From Roseovarius sp. (GTDB lineage Bacteria > Pseudomonadota > Alphaproteobacteria > Rhodobacterales > Rhodobacteraceae), in the NCBI GenBank assembly GCA_002720475.1, contig PBIL01000002.1:154596-218595 (forward strand): a DNA stretch of 64,000 bases, given 5' to 3'. Both the position numbers and the translations under genes were made by a program. This document shows positions 37,312 to 47,087 of this stretch, in pieces. Position 1 is the stretch's first letter. Each line of letters opens with the position of its first letter. The notes beneath the pieces are model-generated. The model worked only from the letters and a program-made list of their open reading frames with translations, was not told the origin of the DNA and searched no databases.

Positions 37312-38886
37312 TTACGATTTCTGGAACATGGCGAGCATGCGCCGCGTCACGAGGAAGCCGCCGAAGATGTTGATCGCGGCCATGAAGACCGCGAGCGCGG
37401 CCATGAGGGTGATGAGGGTCGAGCTCGATCCGATCTGAACCAGCGCACCCAGGATGATGATCGAGGAAATCGCGTTGGTGATCGCCATGAGCGGCGTGTG
37501 CAGGCTGTGGCTCACGTTCCAGATCACCGAGAACCCCACGAAGACCGAGAGCAGGAAGACGATGAAATGCTGCATGAAGCTCGCCGGGGCCACCAGCCCC
37601 ACGCCCAGCACCAGCGCCGCGCCGACCGCAAGCAGCGTGACCTGGCGCTTTGTCTGCGCCTTGAAGGCGGCCACCTCCTGCGCGCGCTTCTCCTCGGGGG
37701 TCAGCTCCTTCGGCTTTTCCTTGGGCTTCTGCGCCGCGATGGCGGCCACCTTGGGCGGTGGCGGCGGCCAGGTGATCTCGCCCTTGTGCGTCACCGTCGC
37801 GCCGCGGATCACGTCATCCTCCATGTCATGGACGATCACCCCGTCCTTTTCCGGGGTCAGGTCCGTCAGCATGTGGCGGATATTGGTGGCATAGAGGCTC
37901 GAGGCCTGCGTGGCCATCCGGCTGGGGAAATCGGTATAGCCGATGATCGTCACGCCATTGTCGGTGACGATCTTCTCGTCCTTCACCGTGAGCTTGCAGT
38001 TGCCGCCCTTCTCTGCGGCCAGATCGACGATCACCGAGCCGCGCTTCATGGATTTCACCATGTCCTCGGTCCAGAGCTCCGGTGCCTCGCGGTTGGGGAT
38101 GAGCGCGGTGGTGATGACGATATCCACCTCCGGGGCCAGCTCGCGGAACTTGGCAAGCTGCGCCTCGCGGAATTCGGGGCTGGAGGGCTTGGCATAGCCG
38201 CCCGAGGCCGAGCCGTCCTCCAGATCTTCCTCGAAATCGAGATAGACGAATTGCGCGCCCATGGACTCGACCTGTTCGGCCACTTCCGGGCGCACGTCGA
38301 AGGCATAGGTGATCGCGCCCAGGCTCGTCGCCGTGCCGATCGCGGCCAGCCCCGCCACCCCCGCGCCCACCACCAGCACCTTGGCCGGCGGCACCTTGCC
38401 CGCCGCCGTGATCTGCCTGGTGAAGAAGCGGTCGAAATTGTTGGCCGCCTCGATCACCGCGCGGTAGCCCGCGATATTGGCCATGGAAGACAGCGCGTCC
38501 ATCTTCTGGGCGCGGGAGATGCGCGGCACCATCTCCATGGCAATGACCGTGGCCCCCTTCTTCGCGGCCATCTCCAGCCCCGCCTCGTTGCCCGCCGGAT
38601 TGAAGAAGCTGATGAGCGTCTGGCCCTCGCGCAACCGCTTGAGCTCGGTCTCGGTCGGCACACGGACCTTGGCGATGATGTCGCAGTCCTTCCAGAGCGC
38701 GGCGGCGGTCTTGATCACCTCCACCCCGGCGGCCTCATAGGCCGCGTCGGTGAACCCCGCGCGCGCCCCGGCACCGGCCTCGATGGCGCAGCTATGGCCC
38801 AGCTTCTGAAGCTGAAGCGCCGATTCGGGCGTCATGGCCACCCGGTTCTCGCCCTCCAGCACCTCCTTCGGCGTTCCGATTTTCAC
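37312..38886 (-). CDS. pntA: NAD(P) transhydrogenase subunit alpha
   Basis: A 524-aa full-length PntA. The alanine-dehydrogenase-like N terminus begins [18 protein letters not shown], the NAD-binding motif [15 protein letters not shown] is near residue 168, and about four transmembrane segments occupy residues 415-520. A Pro/Lys-rich linker (about residues 378-410) joins the soluble and membrane parts. In some alphaproteobacteria this subunit is split into two genes; here it is fused. First gene of the pntAB operon. Confidence 0.96.
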   Translation of the reverse strand: MKIGTPKEVLEGENRVAMTPESALQLQKLGHSCAIEAGAGARAGFTDAAYEAAGVEVIKTAAALWKDCDIIAKVRVPTETELKRLREGQTLISFFNPAGNEAGLEMAAKKGATVIAMEMVPRISRAQKMDALSSMANIAGYRAVIEAANNFDRFFTRQITAAGKVPPAKVLVVGAGVAGLAAIGTATSLGAITYAFDVRPEVAEQVESMGAQFVYLDFEEDLEDGSASGGYAKPSSPEFREAQLAKFRELAPEVDIVITTALIPNREAPELWTEDMVKSMKRGSVIVDLAAEKGGNCKLTVKDEKIVTDNGVTIIGYTDFPSRMATQASSLYATNIRHMLTDLTPEKDGVIVHDMEDDVIRGATVTHKGEITWPPPPPKVAAIAAQKPKEKPKELTPEEKRAQEVAAFKAQTKRQVTLLAVGAALVLGVGLVAPASFMQHFIVFLLSVFVGFSVIWNVSHSLHTPLMAITNAISSIIILGALVQIGSSSTLITLMAALAVFMAAINIFGGFLVTRRMLAMFQKS

Positions 38887-39010
38887 CTTTTCCGTCCCCC
38901 TCTGGCAGATCCCGTGCTCGCGGCCCCGCGCCTGCGGGGTCCGATGGTTTGTCCGAAAGCGGTTATTTCACAATCTTTCCCGACTGGCGATATCAACTTT
39001 GCCGCAGGGA

Positions 39011-39463
39011 TTACAGCCAACGCCGCGTTTGTTCGCAGTAGCGTGCGAACTCGGCACGAAAGACGCGGCGCATGCGGTTCTCCTCGGGCTCGATGAAGCG
39101 TTTCTCGATCACCCAGACGAAGACCGGGATCAGCGGCAGCGCCAGAACCGCGTCCCAAAGCAGGATCAGCCCCGCAAGGATGAGCGTGTCACCCAGGTAG
39201 ATCGGGTTGCGCGAACGCCTGAATATCCCCGAAGTGATGAGCCGCGCGGGCGTCTCGTGCGGCACGATGGTGGTCTTGTGGCGGCGAAACTCCATCGCCG
39301 CCAGCGCGATGAGCAGCACGCCCCCGCCCACAAGAAGCCCGCCCGCGAAATCCACCCAGCCATCGCCAAGCCGCAGGCCCAAGGGGACCTGCGTGGCCTG
39401 CACCCGGGCAAGGCCGAGAAACCCCGCGAGCCAGACCGGGGGCATGTCGATCCATCTGAACAT
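39011..39463 (-). CDS. Isoprenylcysteine carboxyl methyltransferase (ICMT)-like membrane protein
   Basis: A 150-aa membrane protein with about four hydrophobic segments and the ICMT/PEMT-type motifs ITSGIFRRSRNPIYLGD and EKRFIEPEENRMR plus a final EFARYCEQTRRWL. These C-terminal motifs bind S-adenosylmethionine. Bacterial members methylate unknown, probably lipid-like or isoprenoid, substrates. Start at ATG 39463. It sits between sua5 (96 bp upstream) and pntA (same strand, 124 bp downstream); neither neighbour explains its role. Confidence 0.83.
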   Translation of the reverse strand: MFRWIDMPPVWLAGFLGLARVQATQVPLGLRLGDGWVDFAGGLLVGGGVLLIALAAMEFRRHKTTIVPHETPARLITSGIFRRSRNPIYLGDTLILAGLILLWDAVLALPLIPVFVWVIEKRFIEPEENRMRRVFRAEFARYCEQTRRWL

Positions 39464-39558
39464 CCGCGCCTCGCGCCGCCATGGTTGTCCCCGGCACAAT
39501 GCACGGCACGGGCGCGATGTCAAAACCGCGTATCGCGCGGCACCCGGCCCCGTCCCGT

Positions 39559-40506
39559 TCACGGGGCCTGCCGGGGTGCGGCCGCGCGGCGCAGCCGGTC
39601 GTTGATCGCGCGCCCCAGCCCGACCTCCGGGATCGGGGCCACGGCGATCCCCGCAGCCCCCATGGCATCGAGCGCGTGCAGGTGGTGGAAGAGGTTGGCC
39701 GCCGCCTCGCGCAGATCGCCCGCCGCCGAGAGGGTGAGATCGCCCGCCACCGGGCCAAAGCCCAGCATCACCTCGCCCGGCTCCGCCCGCGCCGCCCCGA
39801 GCCGCACCCGCGCGCCGGGCGCGTAATGCGAGACCAACTGCCCCGGCGCGGTGAGCGCACCGCCCGCCTCGTGCCTGGCCAGTGGCCCGCCCAGGGCCGC
39901 CTCCAGCGCCTCCGCAGGCACGCCGCCCGGACGCAGGAGCACCGGCGCGCCGCCAAGCCCGACGATGCTCGATTCGACGCCCACCGCGCAGGGGCCGCCG
40001 TCGATCACCGCCTCGATCCGGCCCTCAAGCCCCGCCAGCACATGCGCCGCCGTGGTCGGGCTGATCCGCCCCGAGGGATTGGCCGAGGGCGCCGCCACCG
40101 GCCCGCCGAAGGCCGAGAGCGCCCCCCGCGCCACCGGATGGGCGGGCACCCGGACCGCCAGCGTCCCCAGCCCCGCCGTCACCAGGCCCGAGATGCCCGC
40201 CCCCTCCCGCAGCGGCAGCACCAGCGTGAGCGGGCCGGGCCAGAAGGCCGAGGCCAGCCGTTCCGCCGCGTCGGACCACGCCACCAGCGCCCGCGCCGCG
40301 GCCGCATCGGCCACATGCACGATCAGCGGGTTGAACCGCGGCCGTCCCTTGGCCTCGAAGATCCGTGCCACGGCCAGATCGCTCCTCGCATCCGCGCCAA
40401 GCCCGTAGACCGTCTCGGTCGGAAAGGCCACGAGCCCGCCTGCACGCCAGATCGCGGCCGCGGCCCCATGGCCCTCCTTGTCGGTGCCAAGCACCCGCGT
40501 CTGCAT
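39559..40506 (-). CDS. L-threonylcarbamoyladenylate synthase, Sua5 type
   Basis: A 315-aa protein. The YrdC domain shows AFPTETVYGLGADA, FEAKGRPRFNPLIVH, FWPGPLTLVLP and APSANPSGRISPT. A C-terminal Sua5 domain starts after the SHYAPGARVRL linker. It makes threonylcarbamoyl-AMP for the universal t6A37 tRNA modification. The extra domain separates it from TsaC (about 190 aa). It is divergent from the acyl-CoA dehydrogenase gene with 129 bp between. Confidence 0.93.
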   Translation of the reverse strand: MQTRVLGTDKEGHGAAAAIWRAGGLVAFPTETVYGLGADARSDLAVARIFEAKGRPRFNPLIVHVADAAAARALVAWSDAAERLASAFWPGPLTLVLPLREGAGISGLVTAGLGTLAVRVPAHPVARGALSAFGGPVAAPSANPSGRISPTTAAHVLAGLEGRIEAVIDGGPCAVGVESSIVGLGGAPVLLRPGGVPAEALEAALGGPLARHEAGGALTAPGQLVSHYAPGARVRLGAARAEPGEVMLGFGPVAGDLTLSAAGDLREAAANLFHHLHALDAMGAAGIAVAPIPEVGLGRAINDRLRRAAAPRQAP

Positions 40507-40635
40507 CCCCCGGCCCTTTCTGACGCCGCGTTGCGGTTGCCAAGCGGCGGCGGTTGATTACCCTCTTTCCGAGCGTTAAGCTCATAACCTGTCGCGGTGA
40601 CCCTGCCAAGCCGCCCTTGCCCCTAGGAGACCCAC

Positions 40636-42354
40636 ATGCCCTACCGCGCCCCGGTCGATGAGTATCTCTTTCTCTTCGATCATGTGATCGGCCTGCCCGA
40701 AGTCACCGCCACCGACCGCTTCGCCGAGGCCACTCCCGACATGACCGCCGCCATCCTGACCGAGGCGGGGCGCATGTGCGAGGAGGTGCTCTATCCGCTG
40801 CAACCGGCGGGCGACCGGCATCCGGCACGGCTGGAAAACGGCGTGGTGCGCACGAGCCCGGGCTTTGCCGAGGGCTATCGCGCCATTGCCGAGGGCGGCT
40901 GGGTCTCGATCGCGGCCAGCCCCGACCATGGCGGCATGGGCCTGCCGATGGTACTGACCACCGCCGTGAACGAGATGATGTCGGCGGCCTGCCTGTCGCT
41001 GCAACTGGCCCCCCTGATGACCCAGGGCCAGATCGAGGCGCTGGAGCATCACGCGAGCGACGCCTTGAAGGCGCTCTACCTGCCCCGGCTGGTCAGCGGC
41101 GACTGGTCCGGCACCATGAACCTGACCGAGGCGCAGGCGGGCTCGGACGTGGGCGCACTAGGCACCCGCGCCGAGCGCAACGACGATGGCACCTACGCCA
41201 TCACCGGGCAGAAGATCTACATCTCCTGGGGCGATAACGACTTCACCGAGAATGTCTGCCACCTCGTGCTCGCACGGCTGCCCGACGGCGTGCCGGGCAC
41301 CAAGGGCATCAGCCTCTTTCTGGTGCCCAAGTTCCTCCCCGACGACGCAGGCAATCCCGGCCAGCGCAATGCCGTCACCGTTGTCAGCCTCGAGCACAAG
41401 ATGGGCCTGCACGGCTCGCCCACCTGCGTGATGCAGTATGACGGCGCGAAAGGCTGGCTCGTGGGCGAGGAGCATGACGGGATGCGCGCCATGTTCACCA
41501 TGATGAACAATGCCCGCCTCGGCGTGGGCGGTCAGGGCGTCGGCGTGGCCGAAGGGGCCTATCAGCGCGCCCTGGCCTACGCACAGGAGCGCCGCCAGGG
41601 CCGCACCCCCGTCGAGGGCGGCACCGGCACCATCATCGAACACGCCGATGTGCGCCGGATGCTCGCCCATATGCGCGCCGAGACCTTCGCCGCCCGCGCC
41701 ATCACGCTTGCCTGCGCGCAGGCCATCGACATGGAGACCGCCACCGGCGCGCCACGCTGGCGCGCGCGGGCCGCGCTGCTCACGCCGCTGGCCAAGGTCT
41801 GCGGCACCGAGACCGGCATCAGTGTGGCCAATGCCGGCGTGCAGCTTCACGGCGGCATGGGCTATATCGAGGAGACGGGTGCCGCCCAGTATCTGCGCGA
41901 CGTGCGCGTGACGGCGATCTACGAGGGCACCAACGGCATCCAGGCGATGGATCTCGTGGGGCGCAAGCTCATGGACGGGGGCGAGGCGGTCTTTGCCCTG
42001 ATCGACGAGATCGAGACCGTGGCCGAGGGCGCGCGCGGTCCCCTGCCCGATCTCGCTGGCAAGGTCTGGCAGGCCGCCGAGACGCTGCGCGAAACGACCG
42101 ACTGGATGCTCGCCCAGACAGAGATGACCGAGCGATTCGCCGGTGCCATCCCCTATCTGCGCGGCTTCGGGCGGGTGCTGGGCGCGCATTTCCACCTCAA
42201 GGCCGCGCTGGCCGAGGGCGGGACGGGCCCGCGCGCCCGGCTCGCGCGGTTCTACATCACCCGGCTTCTGCCCGAGCATGTCGGCCAGTTCGCCCATGCC
42301 ACCGCCGGGGCGGGCGATCTCTACGCGCTCACGCCCGAGGATTTCGCGGCATGA
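40636..42354 (+). CDS. Acyl-CoA dehydrogenase (long, DmdC/FadE-like class)
   Basis: A 572-aa flavoprotein with the extended C-terminal domain of the roughly 600-aa acyl-CoA dehydrogenase class. MNLTEAQAGSDVGALGT and ITGQKIYISWGDND mark the middle domain, and QLHGGMGYIEETGAAQYLRDVR plus IYEGTNGIQAMDL, containing the catalytic-base Glu, mark the C domain. This class includes DmdC, which oxidises methylmercaptopropionyl-CoA in marine bacteria, but motifs alone do not separate DmdC from general paralogs. Its stop overlaps the start of an MBL-fold hydrolase (ATGA), forming a two-gene operon. Start ATG 40636 has an AGGAGA site. Confidence 0.88.
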   Translation: MPYRAPVDEYLFLFDHVIGLPEVTATDRFAEATPDMTAAILTEAGRMCEEVLYPLQPAGDRHPARLENGVVRTSPGFAEGYRAIAEGGWVSIAASPDHGGMGLPMVLTTAVNEMMSAACLSLQLAPLMTQGQIEALEHHASDALKALYLPRLVSGDWSGTMNLTEAQAGSDVGALGTRAERNDDGTYAITGQKIYISWGDNDFTENVCHLVLARLPDGVPGTKGISLFLVPKFLPDDAGNPGQRNAVTVVSLEHKMGLHGSPTCVMQYDGAKGWLVGEEHDGMRAMFTMMNNARLGVGGQGVGVAEGAYQRALAYAQERRQGRTPVEGGTGTIIEHADVRRMLAHMRAETFAARAITLACAQAIDMETATGAPRWRARAALLTPLAKVCGTETGISVANAGVQLHGGMGYIEETGAAQYLRDVRVTAIYEGTNGIQAMDLVGRKLMDGGEAVFALIDEIETVAEGARGPLPDLAGKVWQAAETLRETTDWMLAQTEMTERFAGAIPYLRGFGRVLGAHFHLKAALAEGGTGPRARLARFYITRLLPEHVGQFAHATAGAGDLYALTPEDFAA

Positions 42355-43415
42355 TGGACGGCGGCGCGCTCATCCACCACCCGTGGGAGGCACCGCCCCC
42401 CGAAGGCACGGCCACCGAGGTCGCGCCCGGCCTGCTCTGGCTGCGCCTGCCGCTGCCGATGGTGCTCGATCACGTCAATGTCTACGCGCTCGACGAGGGC
42501 GAGAGCTGGACCATCGTCGATACCGGCATCCATTCCGGCCGCAGCGTGGCGCTCTGGGAGCGGCTGCTCGCCGGGCCCTTGCAGGGCAGGCCCGTCTCCC
42601 GCGTCATCCTCACCCATCACCACCCCGACCATGTGGGCATGGCGGGCTGGTTCATGGCGCGCTTCGACGCCGCGCTCTGGGCCACGCGGACAAGCTGGCT
42701 GCTCGCCCGCATGCTCATCCTCGACGTGGAGGAGGAACCGACGCCGCAGGCGCTCGCGTTTTCCCGCGCGGGCGGGATGGACCCCGCGATCCTCGAGGCG
42801 CGGCGCAACCAGCGGCCCTATAATTTCGCCGATACCTGTGCCCCCATTCCCGTGGGCTATCGACGGATCGCGGAGGGCGAGGTGATCCGCGCGGGCGGGC
42901 GCGACTGGGATGTGCGGCTTGGCGGCGGGCACGCGCCGGACCACATCACGCTCTGGTCGCGCGACGACGCGCTCGTGCTTTCGGGCGACCAGATCCTGCC
43001 CGGCATCAGCCCCAATATCGGCGTCTACTCGTCCGAGCCGGAGGCCGATCCTCTCTCGGACTGGTTCGCCGCCTGCGACCGGCTGGCGGCCCATGCGCGC
43101 GACGATCACCTCGTGCTGCCGGGACACAAGCTGCCGTTCACCGGCCTGCCGCTCAGGATGCGGCAGTTGCGCGAGAACCACGAGGCCGCGCTCGAGCGGC
43201 TGCTTGACTTCCTGGCAGAGCCGCACACCGCCGCCGAATGCTTTCCGCTTCTCTTCCGGCGCAAGATCGATGCGGGCACCTACGGGCTCGCTCTCGTGGA
43301 ATCGGTCGCGCATCTCAATCACCTGCTGCACAAGGGCGCGATCACCCGCCGCAGACGCGCCGACGGGGCCTGGCTCTGGCAGGCGGTCCGGCCTCGGCCG
43401 CAGGTTGGGTCGTGA
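42351..43415 (+). CDS. MBL-fold metallohydrolase
   Basis: A 354-aa metallo-beta-lactamase-fold protein with THHHPDHVGM near residue 88, a later GGGHAPDHITL, SGDQILPG and PGHKLPF as additional metal-site segments, and a winged-helix-like C-terminal tail (AHLNHLLHKGAITRRRRADG). This architecture resembles LACTB2-type hydrolases. It is translationally coupled to the acyl-CoA dehydrogenase gene, so a thioesterase-like or lactonase step on the same pathway is plausible. The substrate is unknown. Confidence 0.86.
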   Translation: MMDGGALIHHPWEAPPPEGTATEVAPGLLWLRLPLPMVLDHVNVYALDEGESWTIVDTGIHSGRSVALWERLLAGPLQGRPVSRVILTHHHPDHVGMAGWFMARFDAALWATRTSWLLARMLILDVEEEPTPQALAFSRAGGMDPAILEARRNQRPYNFADTCAPIPVGYRRIAEGEVIRAGGRDWDVRLGGGHAPDHITLWSRDDALVLSGDQILPGISPNIGVYSSEPEADPLSDWFAACDRLAAHARDDHLVLPGHKLPFTGLPLRMRQLRENHEAALERLLDFLAEPHTAAECFPLLFRRKIDAGTYGLALVESVAHLNHLLHKGAITRRRRADGAWLWQAVRPRPQVGS

Positions 43416-43481
43416 CAGGGCGCGCGGATTGCAGTATCCAGTCCGCGACCGATTTTTCAGCGACGAGAAGGACCGCGCGAC

Positions 43482-43616
43482 ATGGCCGAGCACAAGCATG
43501 GGGAAATGGACATCACCGTTCAGGAAAAGACCTTCGAGGGTTTCATCAAGGCCGTCGTCTGGTCGGTGGTGGCCATCCTCGGCTTCCTGATCTTCCTCGC
43601 ACTGGTCAACGCCTGA
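43482..43616 (+). CDS. aa3-type cytochrome c oxidase subunit IV
   Basis: A 44-aa peptide: a short soluble start (MAEHKHGEMDITVQEKTFEG) and one transmembrane helix (about residues 22-43). This is the small bacterial subunit IV found with alphaproteobacterial aa3 oxidases. Its MDI-x-QEKTF-GF-K pattern is distinctive. It is encoded away from the main cox genes, as is common. It lies 66 bp after the MBL gene and 21 bp before the lipoprotein gene. Confidence 0.87.
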   Translation: MAEHKHGEMDITVQEKTFEGFIKAVVWSVVAILGFLIFLALVNA

Positions 43617-43637
43617 CCCCCCGACGCGGAGACCGCG

Positions 43638-44252
43638 ATGCGCTCGTTGTTCCTGGCGTTCTGCGCCGCCCTCACGCTCGCGGGCTGCGCCGCAGAATCG
43701 GTCTGGGCCCCCGACGAGGCGGTGACGCGCGCCGCCTATCGCCATGACGGGCCGCCGCGTCTCACCCTCTTCACGATGATCAACAACAGCACCGGCGGCG
43801 GCGCGCATACCGCGCTGATGATCAACGGCTCGCAGCGGGTGATCTTCGATCCGGCGGGCTCGTTCAACAAGCTGGGCTCGCTGCCCGAGCGCAACGACCT
43901 GCTCTACGGCATCACGCCCGCGGTCGAGGATGTCTATACCCGCTACCATGCGCGTGAAACCTTCCGCGTGCGCATCCAGCGGCTCGACGTTTCGCCGGAA
44001 CTGGCGGAAAAGGCGATCCGGCTGGCCAGGGAAGAGGGTCCGGTGCCCAATGCCGCCTGCTCGCTTTCGACCTCGCGCATCCTGTCCGATCTCTTTCCCG
44101 GCCAGATCCGCACCTCCTGGTTCCCGGTCAAGACCGCCGACGCCTTCGCCCGCCTGCCCGGCGTGACCGAGGAAACGCTCTACGAATACGACAGCGACGA
44201 CAACTCGAAAGTGCTCGCCGCCTGGGATCCGGCCCGCGCCGGCGTGAACTAG
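43638..44252 (+). CDS. Lipoprotein, possible permuted papain-like (NlpC/P60-related) fold
   Basis: A 204-aa protein with a lipoprotein signal (LTLAGC, Cys17). The mature part has NSTGGGAHTALMING with His57 early and NAACSLSTSRIL with Cys141 late, an order seen in circularly permuted NlpC/P60-type proteins where His precedes Cys. The surrounding VIFDPAGSF also fits such enzymes. I infer a possible amidase or hydrolase on the periplasmic face; catalytic competence is untested. Similar short lipoproteins occur in related genomes with no function assigned. Confidence 0.72.
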   Translation: MRSLFLAFCAALTLAGCAAESVWAPDEAVTRAAYRHDGPPRLTLFTMINNSTGGGAHTALMINGSQRVIFDPAGSFNKLGSLPERNDLLYGITPAVEDVYTRYHARETFRVRIQRLDVSPELAEKAIRLAREEGPVPNAACSLSTSRILSDLFPGQIRTSWFPVKTADAFARLPGVTEETLYEYDSDDNSKVLAAWDPARAGVN

Positions 44253-44338
44253 GCGCACGCCCCCGCACATCCCTTCACCTCTGCGCGCGCCCTGTCACAT
44301 CACTGGACGCGCGCCCGCCCCGCCCCCATCAATGGCGC

Positions 44339-44482
44339 ATGCCCCGGCTCACCGACAGGCTCACGGACCAGGCATGGCGTCACGCCATGGGCCGCCGCTT
44401 CGAGGCGGTGACGGACGAGATATTCCAGGTCATCCGCTGGGGTCTGGTGGTGGGCTTCGCAAGCTATCTCGCGCGCGCATGA
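44339..44482 (+). CDS. Small hypothetical protein, 47 aa
   Basis: A 47-codon frame from ATG 44339 to TGA 44480-44482, beginning MPRLTDRLTDQAW and ending with a short hydrophobic stretch (IRWGLVVGFASYLARA). Only 4 bp separate it from the next small membrane gene, suggesting co-expression. It is too short for a reliable family call, but the amphipathic-then-hydrophobic pattern and position support a real gene. Function unknown. Confidence 0.5.
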   Translation: MPRLTDRLTDQAWRHAMGRRFEAVTDEIFQVIRWGLVVGFASYLARA

Positions 44483-44486
44483 GCTG

Positions 44487-44717
44487 ATGATCCTGCGCGT
44501 CACCTACTGGGTGCTCGCGGGCCTTCTCTTCGGCTATATCGCCTCGCGCTTCCTGCTGCGCCCGGAGATCGCCTTTCTCGGCAATCCGCAGGGACGCGCG
44601 GGCCGTCTTGCAAATTCGGCGCTCAACGTCCTGCTCTGCGTCATGGTCTTCGGCCTCGTGCTTTACGCGGTCGGCGCGCTGACGCAGGCCATCGCCGAGT
44701 ATCGCGGCACGCTCTGA
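44487..44717 (+). CDS. Small membrane protein, 76 aa
   Basis: A 76-aa protein with two hydrophobic segments (about residues 5-22 and 46-66) flanking a polar LRPEIAFLGNPQGRAGRL loop. No family is recognised. It follows the 47-aa gene by 4 bp and precedes apt by 60 bp. It likely spans the inner membrane. Function unknown. Confidence 0.6.
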   Translation: MILRVTYWVLAGLLFGYIASRFLLRPEIAFLGNPQGRAGRLANSALNVLLCVMVFGLVLYAVGALTQAIAEYRGTL

Positions 44718-44777
44718 GCCCTTGCGCGCCGCGCCCCGCTGCGGCAGAAGCGGCCCGATCCCAGCCGGAGGCCGTTC

Positions 44778-45317
44778 ATGCCCGCGCAGAAGACCGTTCA
44801 GGACTATATCCGCACCATCGTCGATTTCCCGCACGAAGGGATCCTCTTCCGCGACGTGACCACGCTTTTCGCCGATCCGCGCGGCTTTCGCATGGCCATC
44901 GACCAGATGCTGCACCCCTGGGCGGGCCAGCCCATCGACAAGGTGGCTGGTCTCGAGGCGCGCGGCTTCATCCTCGGCGGCGCCATCGCGCATCAGCTGT
45001 CGGTGGGCTTCGTGCCGATCCGCAAGAAGGGCAAGCTGCCCGGTGCGGTCATCTCCGAGCACTACCAGCTCGAATACGGCGAGGCGGTGGTCGAGATCCA
45101 CGACGACGCCATCGCGCCCGGCGAGCGCGTGCTGCTGGTCGATGACCTTCTGGCCACGGGCGGCACGGCGGCGGCGGGCATCCGCCTGATCGAACGGCTG
45201 GGCGGGTCCATCACCGGCTGCGCCTTCATCGTCGATCTGCCCGATCTGGGCGGGCATGCCCGGCTTGCCGCCATGGGAATGGATGTCCACACCCTCTGCG
45301 CCTATGAGGGGAAGTGA
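44778..45317 (+). CDS. apt: Adenine phosphoribosyltransferase
   Basis: A 179-aa type-I phosphoribosyltransferase. The PRPP-binding motif [17 protein letters not shown] is near residue 121, with the N-terminal [13 protein letters not shown] and [14 protein letters not shown] typical of APRT. It salvages adenine to AMP. Length is standard. It is followed by a hairpin and is convergent with ruvB. Confidence 0.95.
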   Translation: MPAQKTVQDYIRTIVDFPHEGILFRDVTTLFADPRGFRMAIDQMLHPWAGQPIDKVAGLEARGFILGGAIAHQLSVGFVPIRKKGKLPGAVISEHYQLEYGEAVVEIHDDAIAPGERVLLVDDLLATGGTAAAGIRLIERLGGSITGCAFIVDLPDLGGHARLAAMGMDVHTLCAYEGK

Positions 45318-45337
45318 AGGCGGCCGATGTGCCGCCT
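45318..45337 (+). terminator. Probable terminator of apt
   Basis: Perfect 7-bp stem AGGCGGC/GCCGCCT with a 6-base loop begins at the apt stop. It is followed by a pyrimidine-rich stretch and then an A/T-rich block (about 45350-45371, CCAAAAATACTCATTTTCCC) in the 72-bp gap between convergent apt and ruvB. The A/T-rich block may provide the T run for one or both directions. Confidence 0.5.
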
Positions 45338-45389
45338 CCCCGCTTCATCGTTCCAAAAATACTCATTTTCCCCGCCTGCCAGGCGCGCC

Positions 45390-46418
45390 TCACCCCTCGA
45401 AGAGATCGCCCGTCCCCGCAGGCCCCGGCGCCTCCAGCCCCAGATGCCGCCAGGCTGCCTGCGCCAGCATCCGGCCCCTCGGCGTGCGCTGGATGAGGCC
45501 CTGCTGCAACAGGAACGGCTCGATCACCTCCTCGAGCGCGTCGCGGCTCTCGCTCAGTGCCGCCGAGAGCGTCTCGATCCCCACCGGCCCGCCCTGATAG
45601 GCCTCGGCGATCAGCCGCAGATAGCGCCGGTCCGCCCCGTCGAGGCCCAGATGATCCACCCCCAGCCGGGTGAGCGCGGCATCGGCCAGGTCCCGGCTGA
45701 TCCGCCCGCCGCCCTCGACCACGGCGAAATCCACGACCCGGCGCAGAAGACGGCCCGCGATGCGCGGCGTGCCGCGCGCGCGCCGGGCAATCTCGCGCGC
45801 GCCTTCCGCCTCGGTCGGGATGTTCAGCAGCCGCGCGTTGCGCGTGACGATCTCGAAAAGCTCGTCGACCTCGTAGAATTGCAGCCGCGTCGGAATGCCG
45901 AACCGGTCGCGCAGCGGCGTGGTCAGAAGGCCCAGCCGCGTCGTCGCGCCCACCAGCGTGAAGGGCTGCAACTCGATGCGCACGGTGCGCGCCGCCGGCC
46001 CCTCGCCGATCACGAGATCGAGCTCGAAATCCTCCAGCGCCGGATAGAGCACCTCCTCCACCACCGGGTTGAGGCGGTGGATCTCGTCGATGAAGAGCAC
46101 GTCGTTGCGCTCCAGATTGGTCAGGATCGCCGCCAGATCCCCCGCCTTGGCCAGAACCGGGCCCGAGGTCATGCGAAACCCCACGCCCAGTTCCCGCGCC
46201 ACGATCTGCGCCAGCGTCGTCTTGCCGAGGCCGGGGGGGCCGTGGAAGAGCGTGTGATCCATCGCCTCGCCCCGCTGCCGGGCGGAGGCGATGAACACCG
46301 CCAGGTTGGCCCGCGCCTCGCGCTGCCCGATGAATTCCGAGAGCGCCTGCGGCCGCAGGCTGCGGTCCTGATCCTCGGGCAGGGCTTCGGGGCGCAGGGT
46401 GGGGTCGGGATCGGTCAT
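45390..46418 (-). CDS. ruvB: Holliday junction branch migration ATPase RuvB
   Basis: A 342-aa AAA+ motor. [17 protein letters not shown] at the start, Walker [13 protein letters not shown] near residue 60, Walker [11 protein letters not shown], the sensor [10 protein letters not shown] and the winged-helix end [10 protein letters not shown] are visible. Start at ATG 46418; a GTG one codon upstream is also possible. With RuvA it drives branch migration and hands junctions to RuvC. Last gene of ruvC-ruvA-ruvB, 3 bp after ruvA. Confidence 0.96.
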   Translation of the reverse strand: MTDPDPTLRPEALPEDQDRSLRPQALSEFIGQREARANLAVFIASARQRGEAMDHTLFHGPPGLGKTTLAQIVARELGVGFRMTSGPVLAKAGDLAAILTNLERNDVLFIDEIHRLNPVVEEVLYPALEDFELDLVIGEGPAARTVRIELQPFTLVGATTRLGLLTTPLRDRFGIPTRLQFYEVDELFEIVTRNARLLNIPTEAEGAREIARRARGTPRIAGRLLRRVVDFAVVEGGGRISRDLADAALTRLGVDHLGLDGADRRYLRLIAEAYQGGPVGIETLSAALSESRDALEEVIEPFLLQQGLIQRTPRGRMLAQAAWRHLGLEAPGPAGTGDLFEG

Positions 46419-46421
46419 CAC

Positions 46422-47087
46422 CTACCCCTTCGGTGCCAGCAGCCGCAGCGCGGCGCGGATGAGCGCGGCCGTGTCGGCCAGCGGCACCTCACCGGCGGCG
46501 CGGGCCCCCGCGCCCGCCGCCTCGCCGGGCCCGTAGCCAAGGTTGGTCAGCGCCGAAAGCGCCTCGGCCTGCGCGCCGGGGTCGGGCGGGGCCGCAGGGG
46601 CGGGCGCGGGCGCGGTCTCGATCACCACATCCTCCGCCCCCGCCCCGGGCGGGGCGGCGGCGGCCATCGTGCCCATCGCCATGACGGCGGGCGCCTTGTC
46701 CTTCAGCTCGTTCACCACCCGCTGCGCGGTCTTCGCGCCGATGCCCTTGGCCGCCGTGATCGTGTGCCAGTCCCCGAGCGTGATCGCCCGGCTGACACCC
46801 TCGGCACCGAGCGCGCCCAGAATCGCCAGCGCCGCCTTGGCCCCCACCCCCTGCACGCTCATCAGCAGGCGATGCCATTCCTTCTCCGCCAGCGTCGGAA
46901 AGCCGAAGAGCTGCAACAGATCCTCGCGCACCAGAAGATCGGTATAGAGCGCGGCCATGCCCCCCACCCCCGGCAGGGCGGCCAGGGTGCGCTCGGAGCA
47001 ATGCACGATATAGCCCACCCCGCGCACGTCGATCAGCACATGATCCGTGCCGCGCCAGTCGATCCGCCCGGCGATCCGCCCGATCAT
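46422..47087 (-). CDS. ruvA: Holliday junction DNA-binding protein RuvA
   Basis: A 221-aa protein. The N-terminal OB fold starts [19 protein letters not shown], and the HhH motifs are in [17 protein letters not shown] and [20 protein letters not shown]. An Ala/Pro-rich linker (about residues 135-165) leads to the C-terminal RuvB-binding domain. It tetramerises on four-way junctions. The start overlaps the ruvC stop (ATGA). Length is slightly above the E. coli protein because of the linker. Confidence 0.95.
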   Translation of the reverse strand: MIGRIAGRIDWRGTDHVLIDVRGVGYIVHCSERTLAALPGVGGMAALYTDLLVREDLLQLFGFPTLAEKEWHRLLMSVQGVGAKAALAILGALGAEGVSRAITLGDWHTITAAKGIGAKTAQRVVNELKDKAPAVMAMGTMAAAAPPGAGAEDVVIETAPAPAPAAPPDPGAQAEALSALTNLGYGPGEAAGAGARAAGEVPLADTAALIRAALRLLAPKG

